NCBI GenBank assembly: GCA_903834675.1
Contig: CAILKC010000682.1
Coordinates: 1-14,193 of the forward strand
From: an uncultured Victivallales bacterium
GTDB lineage: Bacteria; Verrucomicrobiota; Lentisphaeria; Oligosphaerales; JAFGRS01
DNA: 14,193 nt
Direction: 5' to 3'
Shown here: one piece after another, positions 1 through 6,917 of the stretch
Numbering within the stretch: position 1 is the first letter of the stretch
How the letters are laid out: each line of letters begins with the position of its first letter
Notes under the pieces: model-generated
The model's database searches: none
Told to the model about the DNA's origin: nothing
What the model saw: only the letters and a program-made list of their open reading frames with translations
Made by a program: the position numbers and the translations under genes

Positions 1-26
1 TGACGTGCGCCCCGCGAGGTCTGGGC

Positions 27-82
27 GCAAGTCAGCTCCGTAGGGGTTTGCTGGTATGAGAACCGCAGAAGGTCGAATGACC
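27..82 (+). repeat. 56-bp direct repeat, copy 1
   Basis: The 56 bases match 6736-6791 in the same orientation with one mismatch (G at 71 against T at 6780). Both copies lie in spacers and neither is inside a credible gene. The start of the repeat (gcaagtcagctccgtagg) belongs to a shorter motif found elsewhere in inverted form. Its end, gaatgac, is expanded into a heptamer run in this copy only. Function is unknown; a mobile or recombinogenic spacer repeat is the simplest reading. Confidence 0.9.
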
Positions 83-95
83 AATGCCCAATGAC
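75..95 (+). repeat. Heptamer tandem repeat (three units)
   Basis: Three consecutive 7-mers, gaatgac, caatgcc and caatgac, followed by a partial gaatag. The run begins inside the end of the 56-bp repeat. The matching place in copy 2 (6785 onward) has one gaatgac and then different sequence, so the run is an expansion specific to this copy. It resembles the short heptanucleotide arrays known from cyanobacterial spacers; a relation to those is inference. Confidence 0.6.
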
Positions 96-106
96 GAATA
101 GCAGAA

Positions 107-225
107 TCCCCCGCCGTCTCCCCGTCTCCCTCGCCGTCTCCTCCAGTCGCCGTTTCCCCGTTTCCCCGTCTCGCCGTTTCCCCGTCTCGCCGTTTCCTGA
201 ACCCTGGACCCTGAACCCTGAACCC
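107..225. repeat. Low-complexity CCGTCTC/CCGTTTC tract followed by ctgaaccc repeats
   Basis: From about 107 to 197 one strand is almost pure pyrimidine and G-spaced, built from ccgtctcc, cgccgtttcc and ccgtctcgccgtttcc units. From about 198 the pattern changes to ctgaaccc units with one ctggaccc variant. These are simple-sequence repeats. The strong strand asymmetry could favour slippage or unusual DNA structure. No protein is likely. Confidence 0.8.
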
Positions 226-244
226 ACGGAACTGATCTGCGCCC
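223..244 (-). repeat. Inverted copy of the dispersed ~22-bp motif
   Basis: Read on the minus strand this gives gggcgcagatcagttccgtg and two further G, matching 18 of 22 positions of the motif that starts the 56-bp repeat at 23-44. It therefore closes the 23-244 block as an imperfect terminal inverted repeat of about 22 bp. A very similar minus-strand copy lies at 2261-2282. Confidence 0.65.
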
Positions 245-337
245 TCTCCAGCGGCGGCGTGTCGCATCTTTCCGACCATGCTTTAGGTTTACCCCCCGGT
301 TACAGGTTCCGGCTTAGATGAAGGAGACAGGATAGCC

Positions 338-2134
338 ATGACAGCAACTCCAGACTGGCGGCATGCCCACAACGGCAGCGAGATTCCCACCGAAAGCTAC
401 AGCGATCAGCCCTACATCGTGCCGACCGCCGACGGCGCCTGGCTGTGCGTGCTCACCACCGGCCCCGGCCACGAGGGCGCCAAGGGCCAGCACGTGGTCT
501 CGCTGCGCAGCACGGACCAGGGACGCACCTGGGAGAAGCCCGTGGATGTCGAGCCCCTCGACGGCCCCGAGGCCTCCTACGCGGTCGCGCTCAAGGCTCC
601 CGGTGGGCGACTCTTCGTGTTCTATAACCACAACACCGACCGCGTGCCTGAAGTCAAGCGCGAAGACAGCGGCGTCTACACCCGCGTCGACTCGCTGGGG
701 CACTTCGTGTTCAAGGTCTCCGAGGATCACGGCCGGAGCTGGTCGGCGCAGCGCTACGACATCCCGATGCGCTTGTTCGCCTGCGACCGCAGCAATACCT
801 ACGCTGGCAAGCTCTGTTTCTTCTGGAATGTCGGTAAGCCCTTCGTGCTGCACGGGGCGGCGTACGTGTCGCTGCACAAGGTCGGCGCCATGGGGGCCGG
901 GTTCTTCGCTCAGTCCGAGGGGGTGCTGCTGGTGAGCCAGAACCTGCTGACGGAGCCCGACCCCGCCCGCATCACCTGGGAGACGCTGCCCGACGGCGAG
1001 ATCGGTCTGCGGACGCCCCCGGGCGGCGGGCGGGTGTCCGAAGAGCAGAGCTACTCGGTCCTGAGCGACGGCTCGATCTACTGCGTCTACCGCTGCGTCG
1101 ATGGCCACCCCGTCGAGGCCTACAGCCGCGATGCCGGCCACACCTGGAGCACGCCGCGCTACAAGGCGTACGCCGACGGCCGCCTGATGAAGCACCCCCG
1201 GGCCGCCAACTTCGCCTGGCGCTGCAACAACGGCAAGTACCTGTACTGGTTCCACAACCACGGCGGCAGCTTCCTGCGCGGTATGCCCGAGTGGGGGCCG
1301 TACGAAGACCGCAACCCGGTCTGGCTCAGCGCCGGCGAGGAGGTGGACACGCCGCGGGGCCGCGAGATTCGCTGGTCAGAGCCCGAGATTGTCGTTTACG
1401 ACGACGATACCTACATCCGCATGAGCTACCCGGATCTGGTTGAGGAAGGCGGCAAGCTGTACCTGACCGAAACCAACAAAGACATCGCCCGCACGCACCA
1501 GATCGAGGCGCGCTTCCTGGAACGCCTATTCGGCCAATTCGAGGCCACGACGCTGACCCCCGACGGCCTGCTGCTCAGCCTGCCCGAGGCCGGACTGCCG
1601 TTGCCGGCGGCCGTCCCCATGCCGAAGCTGCCGGAGTTCCTGGCGCGCGACAACAAGAAGCTCGACTACGGCACCAAGGATAACCGGACCGGCTTCACTA
1701 TCGAGTTCCGCGCCACCTTCACCTCGCTGGTGGCAGGACAGGTGCTGCTCGACTCCCGCAACGAGCGCGGCCACGGCATCGTGGTGCAGACCACCGCCCG
1801 ACGCACGCTCGAAATCGTCCTCCACGACGGGCGCACCGAAAACCGCTGGGATTGCGACCCGGGGGTGCTGCGCCGGGGCCGCGAACACCACATCGTCATC
1901 CTGGTCGACGCCGGTCCGAAGATCATCTCGTTCGTGGTCGACGGCCGCTTCAACGACGGCGGCGATGCTCGCCAGTTCGGCTGGGGCCGCTTCAGCCACG
2001 ATCTGCGGACTCCGCACGGCGCTAAAGACCTGCGCCTCGCGCCCTCCTTCCGTGGCACGCTGAAGGCCCTGCGCCTCTACAACCGCGCCCTGCTGGTCAG
2101 CGAGGCGATCGGCAATGGCCGCTCGGGGCAATGA
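338..2134 (+). CDS. BNR/Asp-box sialidase-superfamily protein with C-terminal LamG-like domain
   Basis: Protein of 598 residues that probably binds or hydrolyses a glycan. Three Asp-boxes (S-x-D-x-G-x-x-W) stand at residues 58-65 (STDQGRTW), 128-135 (SEDHGRSW) and 263-270 (SRDAGHTW), as in six-bladed sialidase-fold propellers. Residues about 450-592 form a LamG/concanavalin-A-like jelly roll ending in the typical LKALRLYNRALLVSEA. The FRIP motif that carries a catalytic arginine in true sialidases is replaced near the N-terminus by DQPYIV (23-28), so sialidase activity should not be assumed. I see no signal peptide or membrane segment, which is odd for a LamG protein and suggests a cytosolic product or a missed upstream export signal. 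The ATG has AAGGAGA about 10 bp upstream. A hairpin at 2165-2193 probably ends the transcript. The gene fits the downstream sugar-processing genes, from which the restriction cassette separates it. Confidence 0.88.
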   Translation: MTATPDWRHAHNGSEIPTESYSDQPYIVPTADGAWLCVLTTGPGHEGAKGQHVVSLRSTDQGRTWEKPVDVEPLDGPEASYAVALKAPGGRLFVFYNHNTDRVPEVKREDSGVYTRVDSLGHFVFKVSEDHGRSWSAQRYDIPMRLFACDRSNTYAGKLCFFWNVGKPFVLHGAAYVSLHKVGAMGAGFFAQSEGVLLVSQNLLTEPDPARITWETLPDGEIGLRTPPGGGRVSEEQSYSVLSDGSIYCVYRCVDGHPVEAYSRDAGHTWSTPRYKAYADGRLMKHPRAANFAWRCNNGKYLYWFHNHGGSFLRGMPEWGPYEDRNPVWLSAGEEVDTPRGREIRWSEPEIVVYDDDTYIRMSYPDLVEEGGKLYLTETNKDIARTHQIEARFLERLFGQFEATTLTPDGLLLSLPEAGLPLPAAVPMPKLPEFLARDNKKLDYGTKDNRTGFTIEFRATFTSLVAGQVLLDSRNERGHGIVVQTTARRTLEIVLHDGRTENRWDCDPGVLRRGREHHIVILVDAGPKIISFVVDGRFNDGGDARQFGWGRFSHDLRTPHGAKDLRLAPSFRGTLKALRLYNRALLVSEAIGNGRSGQ

Positions 2135-2164
2135 CCGCGGTGCCGACGCAGCGGCGCCCTCCAA

Positions 2165-2193
2165 CGCCCTTCGTCCACGGCGGACAAAGGGCG
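2165..2193 (+). terminator. Stem-loop after the Asp-box/LamG gene, possible terminator
   Basis: Arms cgcccttcgtcc (2165-2176) and ggacaaagggcg (2182-2193) pair at 11 of 12 positions around a 5-base loop, 31 bp after the stop codon. No T-run follows, so intrinsic termination is uncertain; it may be a 3' stabilising hairpin. Confidence 0.5.
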
Positions 2194-2260
2194 GAATGAG
2201 ACAGGCACTGAGATCAGGACCCGTACCAGAGGCGAACCCCTAGGACCTGAGTAGTCACCA

Positions 2261-2282
2261 CCCACGGAACTGACAGGCGCCC
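2261..2282 (-). repeat. Inverted copy of the dispersed ~22-bp motif
   Basis: On the minus strand it reads gggcgcctgtcagttccgtg plus two G, 18 of 22 positions identical to the plus-strand motif at 23-44. It directly precedes the 165-bp structured repeat copy A. At the other end of the cassette, the plus-strand motif (6732-6753) directly follows copy B. Confidence 0.6.
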
Positions 2283-2287
2283 GGCGC

Positions 2288-2452
2288 CAAGCCAAAGCGG
2301 TGTCGCGGTCGCCGTCGGCGACCTTGCCACACGCAGTCCACATGGCCGCCGCGCGATATGGACTTCGTGCGGCAGAGGGCCGCGGACGCGGCCCGTCGAC
2401 GCCGCTTTCGCTGTCGGCGGGACGGCGGCGGTCGTTTCTTGAAACAGCCCTG
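2288..2452 (+). repeat. 165-bp cloverleaf-forming repeat, copy A
   Basis: Identical to 6557-6721 at 156 of 165 positions with no gaps. On paper it folds as a closed cloverleaf. Outer stem P1 is 2294-2305 with 2397-2408 (12 pairs, one G-T). It encloses P2 (2307-2323; ggtcgcc/ggcgacc), P3 (2327-2343 with 2356-2372; a 17-bp stem with 3 mismatches in this copy) and P4 (2377-2394; gggccgcg/cgcggccc around GA). Only 1-4 bases separate the stems. A tail ends in the palindrome gtttcttgaaac (2434-2445). Wobble evidence is mixed: P1 favours plus-strand RNA, P3 favours minus-strand RNA, so a DNA-level or single-strand-DNA structure is equally possible. An open frame runs through the repeat into the next gene but is not taken as coding. 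Confidence 0.9.
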
Positions 2453-2519
2453 GGCGCCAGCGACCAGGCATGTGGTGTGCGTGGAGCCGCGGCAGGATGT
2501 GAACCGGAGGGCGGGCTGG

Positions 2520-5399
2520 ATGTCAGTACCGTCAGCGATTTTGGAACTGGTGGAGCGCTTCGAGGCGAACTTGGACGCTTACCGTTCGGGGAACTACAAC
2601 GAGACACGGCTCCGGCGTGAGTTCGTCGATCCGTTCTTCGAAGCCCTTGGCTGGGACGTGCAGAACCGCCAGGGGTACGCCGAGGCCTACAAGGACGTCA
2701 TCCACGAGGACTCCATCCGCGTCGGCGGCGCGACCAAGGCGCCCGATTACTGCTTCTGCATCGGCGGCGCCCGCAAGTTCTTTCTTGAGGCCAAGAAACC
2801 GTCCGTCAATATCAAGACCGACACCCATCCGGCCTACCAACTCCGGCGTTACGCCTGGTCGGCCAAGCTTCCTGTAAGCATCCTGACCGACTTTGAGGAA
2901 TTCGCGGTCTACGACTGCCGTACCCGGCCGGTCCTCTCCGACAAGGCTTCGCAGGGCCGCATTCTGTACCTGACCTACCGCGAGTACGCTGCGCGCTGGG
3001 ACGAGATGGCCGACATCTTCGCCCGCGATGCCATCCTCAAGGGCTCGTTCGACAAGTTTGCGGACTCCGCCAAGGGCAGGCGCGGCACGGCCGAGGTGGA
3101 CGACGAGTTTCTCAAGGAGATCGAAGACTGGCGCGACATCCTGGCCCGCCACATTGCCCTGCGCAACCCGCAGCTCAGCATGCGTGAACTGAACTTCGCG
3201 GTGCAGCGCACCATCGATCGGCTGGTCTTCCTGCGTATCTGCGAGGACCGCGGCATCGAGCCCTACGGGCGTCTGGCTGCTCTGCGCGGTGGGGAAAACG
3301 TCTACCGCCGCCTCTACGAGCTCTTCCAGCGTGCCGACGAGCGCTACAACTCGGGGCTGTTCCACTTCCGCCCGGAGAGGGGCCGCGCCGAGGCCCCCGA
3401 CGACCTCTCCTACGGCCTGACGCTCGATGACGCGGTCCTGAAGGGCATCCTGAACCGCATGTACTACCCCGAGAGCCCCTATGAGTTCTCGGTGCTGCCC
3501 GCCGACATCCTCGGCCAGGTCTATGAGCGCTTCCTCGGCAAAGTCATCCGCCTTACGGCTGGCCACCAGGCCAAGATCGAGGAGAAGCCCGAGGTGCGTA
3601 AGGCCGGCGGGGTCTACTACACGCCCACCTACATCGTCGACTACATCGTCCGTAACACCGTCGGCAAGCTGCTCGAAGGCAGGACCCCAAAGCAGGCCGC
3701 GGCGCTGCGCGTCCTCGATCCGGCCTGCGGCTCCGGCTCATTCCTCCTCGGCGCCTACGAGGTGCTGCTCGGCTGGCACCGTGATTGGTACATCCAGGAC
3801 GGCCCCGAGAAGCACGCCAAGGGCCGCAACCCGGCCTTGGTTCAGCGCCGTGGCGGCGACTGGCGCCTGACCACGGCCGAGCGTAAGCGCATTCTGCTTA
3901 ACAACCTCTACGGCGTGGACATTGATCCGCAGGCCGTCGAGGTCACCAAGCTCTCCTTGCTGCTGAAGGTCCTTGAAGGCGAGAGCGAGGAGTCGTTGAG
4001 CCAGCTCATGCTCTTCCACGAGCGCGCCCTCCCCGACCTCGGCGGCAATATCAAGTGCGGCAACTCGCTCATCGGTCCGGACTTCTACCAGGGCCGCCAA
4101 CTCGAGCTCTTCGACCGCGAGGACACCCTCCGCCTCAACGCCTTCGACTGGCAGGCCGAGTTCCCCGAAACCATGGCCCGCGGCGGCTTCGATGCCGTCA
4201 TCGGCAACCCGCCGTATGTGTTGCTGCAGACCCTGGACCAACGCCCCGTCTTCGACTACCTCGCAAAGCGATACCGAGCGGCGAAATACAAGATCGACAC
4301 CTACCAACTGTTCATCGAGAAGGGACTGGCCCTGGCTGCGCTCAACGGAAATGTCGGGTTCATCACACCCGCTACCTTCCTGCGGAATAAGCATGCCAGG
4401 GCGCTACGCGCTGTCATCCTGGATGCCTCGGAAGTGGACGTCTTGCGTGTGTTCTACTATCCGGTCTTCGCGGGAGCGAGCGTTGACACGTCAGTTCTAA
4501 TCGCGTCAAAACGTCAGATGCCGAACCCCGCACATCGAGTCCAGGTGATACGCTCGGCGGCTCGGACTGAGGCAGTGAATCCCCTTGAGCAGCAGCAGAC
4601 CCAGTGGACGACTCACCCCACGCACGATTTCGGTCTGCCAGGCACCGCCGGTTCAGATGACTTGGTCGCCAAAATGACCTCTGCATCCTGCCTGCTTGGC
4701 GAATTTGCGACCGCCTACTTCGGCATCCAGACGTTCGACCGGTCATTGCACGTTAGGCCGCTTGCGGAGGCGACGCATTTCAGAGCGGCGGTTGATGGGG
4801 GAAACATTCGGCGCTACCATCTCTTGCCGAGCACGGAGTTCGTGGATTTCCGCCCGGAGGCAATCAAGAGTGGCGGGAGGCCGTCCGTATACGAACAGGA
4901 CCGAGTCGGGACCCGACAGATCGGCGAGGTGCCGATTGCCACGCTGTTGCCGGCTGGCATCTACACTCTGAACACCATCTACAACATCTTCTTCACGAAG
5001 GCGACAGAGTACGCTCTCCTCTTTGTCCTGGGTATCCTCTCCTCCAAGGCGCTCGGCTGGTACTGGCGGCAGTCGTTCTTCGATCAAAAGGGCACCTTTC
5101 CAAAGATCAAGAAGGACGCGCTACTCTCGGTCCCGATCCCTCGCCTCGACTTCGCCGATCCCGCCGACCGATCCCAGCACGACTGCCTGGTGGCCTTGGT
5201 GCAACAGATGCTTGACCTGAACCGGCAGGTGGCGGCAGTGCGGACCCCGCACGAGCGGACGGCCCTGGAGCGCCAGATCGAGGCGACCGACCGGGAGATC
5301 GACCGCCTGGTCTATGAACTCTACGGCCTGAGTGCCGACGGGATCCGCCTGGTGGAGGAGTCGGGGTCAGATGTCCTTACTCGGCGAAACCACGAGTGA
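2520..5399 (+). CDS. Type IIG restriction-modification enzyme (PD-(D/E)XK nuclease fused to Eco57I-like N6-adenine methyltransferase)
   Basis: A 959-residue single-chain enzyme expected to cut unmodified DNA and methylate adenine in its own site. An HsdR_N-like nuclease at about 25-160 carries P75-D76, then E90-A91-K92 in FLEAKK. A helical linker follows (about 195-350). The methyltransferase has motif X at GGVYYTPTYIVDYIV (363-377), motif I VLDPACGSGSF (398-408), a second acidic segment YGVDIDP (464-470) and motif IV NPPY (563-566). The C-terminal third is a TaqI-like target-recognition region ending in a helical segment. I start at ATG 2520 behind GGAGGG: the frame is open 54 codons further up, but that part lies in the 165-bp repeat and is Arg-rich junk. 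Composition is less GC-rich at about 4255-5100, within the target-recognition region. No separate methylase or specificity gene is needed. The unknown gene 136 bp downstream may belong to the same cassette. Confidence 0.93.
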   Translation: MSVPSAILELVERFEANLDAYRSGNYNETRLRREFVDPFFEALGWDVQNRQGYAEAYKDVIHEDSIRVGGATKAPDYCFCIGGARKFFLEAKKPSVNIKTDTHPAYQLRRYAWSAKLPVSILTDFEEFAVYDCRTRPVLSDKASQGRILYLTYREYAARWDEMADIFARDAILKGSFDKFADSAKGRRGTAEVDDEFLKEIEDWRDILARHIALRNPQLSMRELNFAVQRTIDRLVFLRICEDRGIEPYGRLAALRGGENVYRRLYELFQRADERYNSGLFHFRPERGRAEAPDDLSYGLTLDDAVLKGILNRMYYPESPYEFSVLPADILGQVYERFLGKVIRLTAGHQAKIEEKPEVRKAGGVYYTPTYIVDYIVRNTVGKLLEGRTPKQAAALRVLDPACGSGSFLLGAYEVLLGWHRDWYIQDGPEKHAKGRNPALVQRRGGDWRLTTAERKRILLNNLYGVDIDPQAVEVTKLSLLLKVLEGESEESLSQLMLFHERALPDLGGNIKCGNSLIGPDFYQGRQLELFDREDTLRLNAFDWQAEFPETMARGGFDAVIGNPPYVLLQTLDQRPVFDYLAKRYRAAKYKIDTYQLFIEKGLALAALNGNVGFITPATFLRNKHARALRAVILDASEVDVLRVFYYPVFAGASVDTSVLIASKRQMPNPAHRVQVIRSAARTEAVNPLEQQQTQWTTHPTHDFGLPGTAGSDDLVAKMTSASCLLGEFATAYFGIQTFDRSLHVRPLAEATHFRAAVDGGNIRRYHLLPSTEFVDFRPEAIKSGGRPSVYEQDRVGTRQIGEVPIATLLPAGIYTLNTIYNIFFTKATEYALLFVLGILSSKALGWYWRQSFFDQKGTFPKIKKDALLSVPIPRLDFADPADRSQHDCLVALVQQMLDLNRQVAAVRTPHERTALERQIEATDREIDRLVYELYGLSADGIRLVEESGSDVLTRRNHE

Positions 5400-5535
5400 A
5401 CCCTTGGCGACGGGACCGGCTGGGTAGCGCCTGCCTCGATGAGGCTGGCGTCGGGCGCGGCCTCATCGAGAGCGTCTACGTGGTATCCCTTACTCCCAGT
5501 ACCCGGACCCGTGGGCCGACGAACAAAGGCTTCCT

Positions 5536-6438
5536 GTGGACCAATTGCTGCTCTTCTCTGATCAGGTGGTTCTCGTCAACCGCTGGCGCACCTGCCTGAG
5601 CCAGGCCGACCTGGCTGGCGCCACCGCGGTCTTGCAGGAACGCTTGACCGTCTTCCCCCGGCCCGACGGCGGGCAGGGGCAAGGCGCGGGGCTGGCGGCT
5701 CTGGGTGAGGTGCTGGAGTTGCCCGACGCGGCGCGCTCCGAGCGCCTGGCTGAGCTGGTCGGATCGTGGCGGCACGAACCGCGCCTGGGCGGGCTGCTCC
5801 CGGACGCCCAGGCGCTGGAGGCCGGGCTGTGGGCCGCCCTGAGCCGGGTCCTGCCAGCGCGGCGAACCGCACCTTTCCGAACTGGCCTTTGGCCCGCCGA
5901 GGTGTGGGTCCGGGTCGAGGACTGGCCGACGGCGGCGCGTCTCCTGCCCGCGTCGATAGTGGAGCATGGGGAAGTCGCTTTCCTGCGCCAGTTGCAGGCC
6001 TGGGTGATGGTTCGGCAGGGGCGCCTTGGGCCCGCCCGAGCCACACTCGCGCTGGCGCTATGCAACGCCGCTGGGGAGTGCCGCGCCGAGTATCTGTACG
6101 AGGACTTGTCCGCGCTGTTGGCAGAGGCCCGCAAGCAGCTCGGCGACAGCCCGGCAGGCTGGCAATGGCTGACTTTCAACGCTTGGCGCCAGGGCCTGCT
6201 CGACATCCCGGCTACCCCGTCACCCTACGAGCTATGGCTGCTGGAACAGACGCGCCGCGCCCCCGAGCCGCACGACCCGGCCGCTCGCGGGCAGCACTTC
6301 CTGCGCCTGCTTTTCCTGGCTGAGGCCGCCCGGGCCCGCGGGGAGCCCATCGGACGCCAGATCGAACTGCGCGGTCAGATGCAGGCGCTGCAGCCGGAAC
6401 GCTTCCAGGAGTACATGGCTGAAGTGGAGCGTCGCTGA
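5536..6438 (+). CDS. Uncharacterised helical, TPR-like protein next to the type IIG enzyme
   Basis: I do not recognise this 300-residue protein. It is rich in Leu, Ala, Arg and Trp, with no signal peptide or membrane segment, and reads as a string of amphipathic helices. Residues about 1-45 (LLFSDQVVLVNRW, then a second helix with DLAGATAVLQERL) and about 145-200 (VAFLRQLQAWVMVRQGRLGPARA) have the helix-turn-helix spacing of TPR-like repeats, so a protein-binding role is likely. The start is GTG 5536 behind AAAGG. The frame stays open back to 5443 (just after a TGA at 5440-5442) but has no ATG, GTG or TTG there. It lies 136 bp after the type IIG gene on the same strand, and both sit between the two 165-bp repeats, so a role as accessory factor of the restriction system is a fair guess but unproven. 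Confidence 0.75.
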   Translation: MDQLLLFSDQVVLVNRWRTCLSQADLAGATAVLQERLTVFPRPDGGQGQGAGLAALGEVLELPDAARSERLAELVGSWRHEPRLGGLLPDAQALEAGLWAALSRVLPARRTAPFRTGLWPAEVWVRVEDWPTAARLLPASIVEHGEVAFLRQLQAWVMVRQGRLGPARATLALALCNAAGECRAEYLYEDLSALLAEARKQLGDSPAGWQWLTFNAWRQGLLDIPATPSPYELWLLEQTRRAPEPHDPAARGQHFLRLLFLAEAARARGEPIGRQIELRGQMQALQPERFQEYMAEVERR

Positions 6439-6458
6439 GGCTCGTACGGGGCCCGCGG

Positions 6459-6474
6459 CGGTTTCAAGAAACCG
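6459..6474 (+). terminator. Perfect 16-bp palindrome after the TPR-like gene
   Basis: cggtttcaagaaaccg begins 21 bp after the stop codon; its 7-bp arms are perfect around AA. Its core gtttcaagaaac is the exact reverse complement of gtttcttgaaac in both 165-bp repeats (2434-2445, 6703-6714). No T-run follows. It could end transcription, or it could be an inverted end of the repeat system. Confidence 0.4.
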
Positions 6475-6556
6475 GGATGGGCGGCGGAACAACCCGCGGT
6501 CTGTATGCCGTATCTGGTTGCGCGAGAACATACTCCGTCATGAATGGTACAGGCGT

Positions 6557-6721
6557 CAAGCCAAAGCGGTGTCGCGGTCGCCGCCGGCGACCTTGCCACA
6601 CGCAGTCCACATGGCCGCCGCGCGATATGGACTGCGTGCGGCAGAGGGCCGCGTCCGCGGCCCGTCGACGCCGCTTTCACTGCCGACGGTACGACGGCGG
6701 TCGTTTCTTGAAACAGCCCTG
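6557..6721 (+). repeat. 165-bp cloverleaf-forming repeat, copy B
   Basis: Same orientation and exact length as copy A, with nine substitutions. All four stems are kept: P1 6563-6574/6666-6677, P2 6576-6592, P3 6596-6612/6625-6641 (15 of 17 paired, better than copy A), P4 6646-6663. The two-base centre of P4 is TC here and GA in copy A, as if inverted. Four of the nine changes cluster in the tail after P1 and a fifth lies just before them. Upstream, acaggcg before the repeat is shared with copy A, so homology extends a little further left with a small gap. Confidence 0.9.
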
Positions 6722-6735
6722 TCCAGGGGCGGGGT

Positions 6736-6791
6736 GCAAGTCAGCTCCGTAGGGGTTTGCTGGTATGAGAACCGCAGAATGTCGAATGACC
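6736..6791 (+). repeat. 56-bp direct repeat, copy 2
   Basis: Matches 27-82 at 55 of 56 positions in the same orientation. It begins 15 bp after 165-bp repeat copy B and is followed at 6796-6808 by an inverted partial copy of its own start (ctgacctgcgccc). Recombination between the two copies would delete the Asp-box/LamG gene and the whole restriction cassette. Confidence 0.9.
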
Positions 6792-6917
6792 CATACTGAC
6801 CTGCGCCCCCAGGGGCAGATGCGGGGTTCTGCAAGAGCCTAGCACGTGTATATTGAGGCGTCTTGGCACCCCATTGCCGAGCGCGTCGCGTCAGAGAGGA
6901 AGCTGGGGGTCTGGCAG

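Larger units (their letters stand above)
1..337. other. Repeat-rich intergenic spacer before the Asp-box/LamG gene
   Basis: I see no credible gene here. The stretch holds, in order, an inverted pair (1-12 with 23-34, 11 of 12 positions matching), one copy of a 56-bp repeat (27-82), a heptamer run (75-95), a pyrimidine-rich CCGTCTC/CCGTTTC tract (about 107-197), short ctgaaccc repeats (about 198-225) and an inverted copy of the start of the 56-bp repeat (223-244). The open frame at 91-321 is only a translation of this low-complexity DNA. The last 20 bases carry the ribosome binding site AAGGAGA (321-327) of the next gene. I cannot assign a promoter. Confidence 0.7.
6439..6917. other. Repeat-rich spacer between the restriction cassette and the SDR gene
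   Basis: The spacer holds a palindrome (6459-6474), an undistinguished stretch (6475-6556), 165-bp repeat copy B (6557-6721), 56-bp repeat copy 2 (6736-6791), an inverted short motif (6796-6808) and about 110 bp of leader for the SDR gene. Open frames at 6477-6834 on both strands are translations of the repeats, and I reject them as genes. I could not place a confident promoter for the SDR gene; TATATT at 6848-6853 looks like a -10 box but has no matching -35. Confidence 0.65.

Noticed and set aside
27..82. Pair of 56-bp repeats as a CRISPR array
   Set aside because: The two copies are 6.7 kb apart with genes between them; there is no regular spacing and no cas gene.
314..1261. 315-codon minus-strand frame opposite the Asp-box/LamG gene
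   Set aside because: Ala/Val/Gly-rich shadow typical of high-GC coding DNA; the plus strand has three Asp-boxes and a LamG domain.
2294..2408. Cloverleaf repeat as a tRNA gene
   Set aside because: Stems are too long, there is no CCA-proximal 7-bp acceptor arm, T-loop (GTTCRA) or anticodon loop of seven bases.
5396..5599. 67-codon frame (GTG overlapping the type IIG stop) with GLIESVY, recalling the GxxExxY protein family
   Set aside because: Only about seven residues match, the rest is unlike the family, and the end overlaps the TPR-like gene in another frame. At most a decayed remnant.
6477..6834. Several 90-100-codon frames on both strands across 165-bp repeat copy B
   Set aside because: Each mirrors the repeat; equivalent frames recur at copy A and are Arg/Pro-rich without motifs.
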